Below are positions 58,783 to 64,000 of a DNA stretch of 64,000 nucleotides, one piece after another. The position numbers were made by a program, and so were the translations under genes. The stretch is from NCBI GenBank assembly GCA_036429605.1, contig JAVFKD010000004.1:3720001-3784000 (forward strand). The letters run 5' to 3'. The notes below the pieces were generated by a model. It made no database searches, was not told where the DNA came from, and worked only from the letters and a program-made list of their open reading frames with translations. The first letter of the stretch is position 1; every line of letters starts with the position of its first letter. Origin of the DNA: Cladobotryum mycophilum. Taxonomy: Eukaryota; Ascomycota; Sordariomycetes; Hypocreales; Hypocreaceae.

Positions 58783-60633
58783 ATGATGCCTGCGATTCAA
58801 ACACAGGACCTGCCCTTGTCTACCAACAAGGGCATTCCTACAACGCCAAAGGCACCTTCAATTGCCCCATCCTTGACCTACTCCGAAGAGTCAGACGATC
58901 AAGAGGAACCTGTTCGACCGAACCAGCCTCGCCAGCGACGTGCCTCAACAAGGCTCATTGCCCAGAATGCTCGTGACATTCAAAGAATAACGGGCGAGAC
59001 CACCGCCGAATTCGTCGGCCGTTGCTGCGGCGGTGGTTGCTGCTTGATGGGCGGCAAGCGACAAACCGGGGTCGAGTACGAAAATGTCACCCTACCCGAC
59101 AATGACGCATTCCGGGCCCTCCAGCTCAAGATTAGCGAGATTCCTACCGCCCTCACCAAAGTCGCCGACCTCCCTGACAAGATTATCTCCTTCAACCCCG
59201 TCCGGGGGCCAGTCACGCCCTCTTCGCCAACCGATTCCGCCATCTCCCTGGGCGGCGATGGCGACTTTCCCCAGTTCATTGCCCCCGAGGCAGGCAAGAC
59301 GAGTTTTAGTCAACAGTTCAAGACCGTCGATACAACTATACAGCCTCCGCGATTCGTTCAGCCACACCCTCCCTACCATGTCTATCCTGCCAAAATCCAC
59401 TCAGCGCGCGAGCTCACCAACCCTGGCGCCGAGAAGCGCACTTTCCACTTCGACCTCGATATTAGCGAATACCCTCACGAGGAGAATACCGACTTCAAGG
59501 TTGGAGGCGCCATTGGAGTTGTAGCCCCCAATGCCGAGTCCGTTGTGGAAGATGTGTTGGACGCCTTGATGGTGCCTCGCTTCCTGCGCGATAAGCCCGT
59601 CCTGATGAAGACTACTGGTGGACGATGGCCTACTGTCTGGGGCGAGGAGGAAGCTCGAGAGCTTGTTACAACACGCCGTGATGTCTTGACATGGTGTACC
59701 GATCTCCAGTCATATCCTCCCACTAAGCATCTATTGCGTGTCCTTGCTGAGCACGCAACGGCTGAGAACGAAAAGAAGATTCTCTTGTTCCTTTGCGCCG
59801 CTGAAGGGCAGGGCGTATTCTGTGACATCAGAACTGGCCCCCACATTACAGTCTCCCAGCTGCTGCATGCTTTCCCTAGCTCTCATCCACCAATGGATGA
59901 GTTGCTTTCATGCTTGCAGCAGCTTATGCCACGCTTCTACTCACTCTCCAACGATCCGCATGAGTCTTGCGAGGTTCGTGATCAAACACAGCACCGCCTC
60001 ATTGAGATTGCAGTCACGGTTCATGAGGCCGATGACTGGCGCACTGGGAAGCGGACCGGAGTTGGATCTGGCTATTTCGAGAGACAAGCGAGAAGATTCA
60101 TTGAGGCCCAGGAGTCGGGAAACAAGGAAGCCGAGTTCTTTATTCCCATGTTCAAGGGCTTGATGGCGAACCCCTTGGCCAAGCAATTCAACGCAGATGG
60201 CCCCATGCTCCTCATTGGAGCGGGCGTGGGCATTGCTCCGTTCCGAGGCTTTGTGCAGCGACGGCTGAAGCAGGCAAACTGCGCCAACAAGGTCTGGGTG
60301 CTGCAAGGAATCCGCGACTCATTGCTGGATGAAATTTACAGCGGCGAGTGGGGCGTGCATGAGGAGGAAGTCAAGCGTGTCGTCCAAAGCCGACGCGGAG
60401 AAGGCAAATATGTTCAAGAAGAAGTCCGGTACCAAGCCGGTCTGGTGTGGGACATCATCAATGCCGTGGATGGCCGCATTTTTGTATGCGGAAGCTCCAA
60501 GGGTATGGGCGAGGGCGTTGAAGAGGCCCTGGTTGATGTCGCCATGGCCAAGGGTAACCTGGAGCGTGAGGAGGCCCATCAGTTTTGGGACCTGAAGAAG
60601 GAAGCTGGACAATACATTGCCGAGACTTGGTAA
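58783..60633 (+). CDS. FAD/NADPH oxidoreductase of the CPR family lacking flavodoxin domain
   Basis: Predicted diflavin-reductase-like flavoprotein of 616 residues in one exon. Residues 1 to about 190 are low-complexity plus a Cys cluster (GRCCGGGCCLMGG, about 80-92); no FMN-binding flavodoxin domain is present. From about 195 the FAD-binding and connecting domains follow, with the FAD motif RFYSLSNDP and GVGSGYFERQA. The NADP(H) domain shows GPMLLIGAGVGIAPFRGFV and RIFVCGSSKGMGEGV. The protein ends in Trp (IAETW), the ring-stacking position usual in P450 and sulfite reductases. ATG 58783 is followed directly by a second ATG. The physiological acceptor is unknown. The Cys-rich N-terminus could bind metal or an Fe-S cluster, or be palmitoylated; this is inference. 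Confidence 0.85.
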   Translation: MMPAIQTQDLPLSTNKGIPTTPKAPSIAPSLTYSEESDDQEEPVRPNQPRQRRASTRLIAQNARDIQRITGETTAEFVGRCCGGGCCLMGGKRQTGVEYENVTLPDNDAFRALQLKISEIPTALTKVADLPDKIISFNPVRGPVTPSSPTDSAISLGGDGDFPQFIAPEAGKTSFSQQFKTVDTTIQPPRFVQPHPPYHVYPAKIHSARELTNPGAEKRTFHFDLDISEYPHEENTDFKVGGAIGVVAPNAESVVEDVLDALMVPRFLRDKPVLMKTTGGRWPTVWGEEEARELVTTRRDVLTWCTDLQSYPPTKHLLRVLAEHATAENEKKILLFLCAAEGQGVFCDIRTGPHITVSQLLHAFPSSHPPMDELLSCLQQLMPRFYSLSNDPHESCEVRDQTQHRLIEIAVTVHEADDWRTGKRTGVGSGYFERQARRFIEAQESGNKEAEFFIPMFKGLMANPLAKQFNADGPMLLIGAGVGIAPFRGFVQRRLKQANCANKVWVLQGIRDSLLDEIYSGEWGVHEEEVKRVVQSRRGEGKYVQEEVRYQAGLVWDIINAVDGRIFVCGSSKGMGEGVEEALVDVAMAKGNLEREEAHQFWDLKKEAGQYIAETW

Positions 60634-62421
60634 AGTTGGATCTTTTTAACAGGTCTTTTCTTTTCTTCTCATTTCACCAGAGGGGCATTGGACTCTGGGT
60701 TATCGGATAGACATTTGGGATATTCAAACTGGCGCAAGCATTGGAAGGGATCAAACACATGATGATGAATTTGGAGTTATGGATTGATTAATTTACGGAC
60801 ATGGGATGATATCAAATATGTGCCAATGGGTGCAGCATTGAACTGAAATAAGGAAACAATTGGAACACTGGCGTAACGGATATGGTGAAGGGAGATTGTT
60901 TGATCAATATCTACTTACGTATAAAGTGCGCACTAGTTGCGATGATTAGCTAGCGGTCATGATGAAGTCGCATACAAGTTTTACAATTGACCATTGTTGA
61001 ATATGACGGGGTATTTAGGCTACGTATAAACTTGAAGGGTCGAATGTGAGAAGGTGAAGAATAATGGGTGTGATTTCCTCCGCGGACCATATTGGGTCAA
61101 CCGAGGTAAAGCATCGAACAAATCTCTCTTTCGGAACAACCAGTTAGCCCTGTCGAAACCAAGGCGATGGCTATTTTGTCGAAAAAAGTTGTTGGTATCC
61201 TTGGGATTACCAACTGATTAACACGAGCCAGTACTCGGTATACGGATAGCCTATATACCTAAGTACTAACGTATCTAGATACAACGTTGTGATGCAGGGT
61301 GCCCTACCTATTCTCTCATGATGCCGCGCGGGTATTACTCAGGTTGCATGCATTATCAACACCAGTCTCTCTCTTCTCTGTCTCCATCTCTCTCTGTCTC
61401 CATCTCTCTTTCTCTCCTTGTCTCCATCTTTCACTCAAGGTTACTTTGTCAGTCATTTTTACTAATGCTTAGTTATCGAAGATGGGGAGCAGCAGCTTAT
61501 CCCCTTTTAGGCATAGCAAAAAAAAAACGAAACTTCGCGCGCGGCTCCGTTACGAAAAGCTCGGAACAGGGGCGCCGTGTCAGATTGTTTCCCTCCCTTC
61601 TTCTTCGGGAAAAGGGTAAAAAACAGCGATTGGATAGCGGGGGCTTGTTGTAGATGGGGATATGATGTAAGCGGAGATTTCTGAGATTTTGAGATTCGAG
61701 AAGAAGAAGAGGAAGAAGAAGGGTGGGGGGGGGGGTCCAAGTCCATGTGATGAGATGAGATTGCGTGATGGTGTAGTAATACATATGAACAAGCAACAAA
61801 ATAACTCTCCCCCGTTTTGATTTGAGAATGACACCTAATTATTCCAACAAAGAACTAGGTGAATCTAGGATAGGAAAAAAATATTTTTGCTGCCCTCCTC
61901 TCCCCCTCCCCCCACCGCCACTTTGCATCCGATTGAAAGTGCAAGGGTCTCATGTTGGCCCCCCCTTGGTCTTAGTTGGGGTGGGGGGTGTTTTTTTTTT
62001 GCTTTGGCTTTGCTTGATCATCATGCCTAATCGGTTGGAGCGTGTGTTGTGTAAGTCAGGTCGGTTCGGTTCCATTGACTTCGCGATGGGAAAAAGTGAG
62101 GGACCGAAAAAAAAACAAACAACCTTGGAAGTGTGTTTCGGACTGTGGGGAGAGAGGAGAGAGGAGGAGGGGGAGGGATAAGGCAAGGGAGGTTACATAG
62201 GGTCGTTCCTTAGTATCCAAGGTTGAATGAAACTTGTATAAAAAGTCTCGTCTCATCCCTTCGGTTTCCTTTTGGCCTTTGTTATCATCATCACCATAAA
62301 AAAAACATCTCATACAAACACAAACACAAACACAAAACACAAAAACACATTCACAACTCTTCAAACTCTTCAACTTTATATCACCCCCTCCAAAACAAAA
62401 CAAAACAAAAATCCATTCAAA
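60634..62421. other. Intergenic region, reductase to nitroreductase
   Basis: No gene is supported. It contains a TCTC/TCTGTCTCCA repetitive stretch at about 61366-61432, G-runs near 61725-61736 and 61980-61990, and an A/C-rich leader with CAAACA repeats at about 62315-62350 directly before the next ATG. Confidence 0.5.
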
Positions 62422-63039
62422 ATGGCCGCCAAGCTCGCAGCAGAGACCTTCTTCGATCTCGCCAAGATCCGCCGCTCCGTCTACACCCTCAACAAGGACA
62501 TCCCCATCACCACCTCCCGCGTCCACGAGATCGTCAACCAGGCCACCCTCCACACCCCTTCCTCCTTCAACTCCCAGTCCGGCCGCGCCGTCATCCTCTT
62601 CGGCGCCGAGCACGACAAGCTCTGGGACATCACCTCGGACACCCTCAAGGCCATCGTGCCCCCCGAGAACTGGAAGCCCACGGGCGACAAGCTCTCCCTC
62701 TTCAAGGGCGCCGCCGGCTCCGTCCTCTTCTTCGTCGACACCGACGTCGTCAAGGGCATGCAGGACAAGTTCCCCATCTACGCCAACCAATTCCCCCACT
62801 GGGCCGTCCAGAGCCTGGGCATGCAGCAGTACGTCACCTGGACCGCCCTCGAGGCCGAGGGCCTGGGCGCCAACCTGCAGCACTACAACCCCCTGATCGA
62901 CGAAAAGGTCGCCCAGGCCTGGAACGTCCCTGCCGGCTGGAAGCTCGACGCCCAGCTCGTCTTTGGCGGGAAGACGGCCGAGGCTGGTCCCAAGGAGTTC
63001 CAGCCTGTTGAGGAGCGTGTCAAGGCCTATGGTGCTTAG
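62422..63039 (+). CDS. Frm2/Hbn1-type nitroreductase-family protein
   Basis: FMN-dependent nitroreductase-fold protein of 205 residues in one exon, resembling yeast Frm2 and Hbn1 (fatty acid repression mutant protein). The start ATG at 62422 has an ideal context (CAAAATGGCC). Family features are RRSVYTLNKDIPI at the N-terminus (Arg contacts for FMN), VNQATLHTPSSFNSQSGRAV, and FPIYANQFPHWAVQSLGMQQ followed by GLGANLQHYNPLID. Yeast relatives influence lipid signalling and oxidative-stress response and reduce nitro compounds such as 4-NQO. Codon use is highly biased to C-ending codons, so expression is probably strong. It converges on the decarboxylase gene with 292 bp between stops. Confidence 0.92.
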   Translation: MAAKLAAETFFDLAKIRRSVYTLNKDIPITTSRVHEIVNQATLHTPSSFNSQSGRAVILFGAEHDKLWDITSDTLKAIVPPENWKPTGDKLSLFKGAAGSVLFFVDTDVVKGMQDKFPIYANQFPHWAVQSLGMQQYVTWTALEAEGLGANLQHYNPLIDEKVAQAWNVPAGWKLDAQLVFGGKTAEAGPKEFQPVEERVKAYGA

Positions 63040-63331
63040 ATGGGATGATATAGAATGGAGGGTTTTTTCTTTCTTTAAATGGATTAGCATAATGACGGAG
63101 TTTGATTTCACAAGAAACCATCTTTAGAAACGATAGAGCAGGATTTATAGAATTGACGCCTATTGACTTGTATACTCTCCCTCCCTTTACATGTAACCGT
63201 AATCTTGGTATTTAGTTGTGTATATATATTCAAGCTTCAATGAGTTCAATTTCCAACATGTCTCCTCAACTTCATCCAATATGACTTCATATGCTTATAT
63301 AGACTCATACATGTTTCGTCTTCTCCATCGT
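63040..63331. other. Short convergent spacer
   Basis: AT-rich 292-bp spacer between two stop codons, presumably holding both 3' ends. Confidence 0.5.
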
Positions 63332-64000
63332 TTAGTCTTCATGCACTCGTCCTAGCGACTGTCCCATCTTGACAGTCTGTCCCTTTTCTACAGCCCACTC
63401 CCATCCCTTCTTCTCATTGCCATCATTCCTCCCCGCGGGTGCCTCAAATACCAAGACAATGGTGCTTCCGAGCTGGAAGCCACCCATTTCATCACCCCTT
63501 CGAAGCGCATGACCACCTAGTACCTTGCTTGCTCCCTCGTACGTAGCCTCTGCGAAGCCGAGATAAGGTTCCCCACGCTGGTTAGCTTCCTCGGCTGCTA
63601 GGTCGGCTGCGGTATCCGTCAGCAAGCTGTTGGTGCGAAGCTCGCGATCAAAATTAATGACAATAGAGCCAACGTTGGTAGCTCCGACGGGGACGTAGCT
63701 GAAGAAGCCCCAACGCCATTTCCCAAGAAGCACTACTCGTTCGTTGAGGGTGAAGAGCCCGGGTAGGGTACGCTGCAGATAGGGGGATACGCTGTACAGC
63801 TCTCCGGCAAAGTGACGTCTGCGCTCGACGACCCAATTCGTAGGTGAGTGGAAGCGATGGTAGTCTCCAGGAGCAAGGTAGATGACGGCATAGTAAAGTG
63901 AGGTAGTCTTGCCAGATGACAGCATGTCATACCAGGGACGCTCTCCCAAGGCCAATTCGGCGCGGACTGCAGACACTGCACTTTGAGATGCTTCCAACGA
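63332..64000 (-). CDS. PSD1: Phosphatidylserine decarboxylase, mitochondrial type (5' part missing)
   Basis: The 3' portion (222 codons) of a phosphatidylserine decarboxylase; the gene runs off the window, so its start is not visible. The enzyme converts phosphatidylserine to phosphatidylethanolamine at the mitochondrial inner membrane. Family segments seen are YYAVIYLAPGDYHRFHSPTN (with the catalytic His region), FAGELYSVSPYLQRTLPGLF, NERVVLLGKWRWGFFSYVPV and GATNVGSIVINFD. Near the end FQLGSTIVLVFEAP carries the LGST site, where self-cleavage makes the pyruvoyl cofactor; LGST is the Psd1 form, while Psd2 enzymes have GGST. The stop is at 63332-63334. No lipid-binding C2 domain is visible in this part. 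Confidence 0.93.
   Translation of the reverse strand, partial: SLEASQSAVSAVRAELALGERPWYDMLSSGKTTSLYYAVIYLAPGDYHRFHSPTNWVVERRRHFAGELYSVSPYLQRTLPGLFTLNERVVLLGKWRWGFFSYVPVGATNVGSIVINFDRELRTNSLLTDTAADLAAEEANQRGEPYLGFAEATYEGASKVLGGHALRRGDEMGGFQLGSTIVLVFEAPAGRNDGNEKKGWEWAVEKGQTVKMGQSLGRVHED

Overview
The window reads as nuclear DNA of a filamentous ascomycete, most likely a Sordariomycete and probably Hypocreales; the order is an inference. The grounds are short GT-AG introns (54-158 nt) with CTAAC/CTGAC-like branch sites, CT-rich 5' leaders, Vps3, Coy1/CASP, DUF3455, Frm2-type and ent-kaurene-oxidase-like P450 proteins of fungal type, and dispersed TACTCCGTAC motifs in the gene-free DNA. There is no sign of bacterial operons, Shine-Dalgarno sites or CRISPR. 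No rRNA gene or convincing tRNA was found by eye.

Layout. Positions 1 to about 19,200 hold no gene I can support: microsatellites, pyrimidine tracts and G-quadruplex-type runs lie in otherwise unstructured sequence. This looks like the very long upstream region of a multi-finger C2H2 transcription factor (20198-23056, + strand, one 891-nt intron, probable leader intron). An Nnt1/EFM-type methyltransferase follows (24116-25046, +); its frame is broken twice, each time by one missing G in a G5 run. Next is a divergent membrane-traffic pair: VPS3 (26088-29720, -) and COY1/CASP (30147-32455, +). Then come a secreted DUF3455 protein (34041-35037, +) and an F-box protein with a poly-His run (37803-40604, +). 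A second divergent pair is ribosomal: RPL17 (42624-43647, -) and fibrillarin/NOP1 (44365-45530, +), which share a 717-bp promoter carrying RCCCTAA, CACGTG, RRPE-like and palindromic elements.

From 46 to 54 kb the character changes. Three enzyme genes on the minus strand are separated by wide gaps: a cytochrome P450 (46253-47975), a BAHD-type acyltransferase (50697-52245) and a small-domain (MTS) methyltransferase (53405-54082). Together they could be a compact, undescribed biosynthetic group without a core synthase; this is the best candidate here for a new system, but it is inference. After 4.7 kb without a firm gene come a flavodoxin-less FAD/NADPH oxidoreductase (58783-60633, +), an Frm2/Hbn1-type nitroreductase (62422-63039, +), and the 3' part of a mitochondrial-type phosphatidylserine decarboxylase running off the right edge (63332-64000, -).

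Exon boundaries were worked out by hand from splice signals, reading-frame continuity and remembered family conservation. No alignment or transcript data were available.
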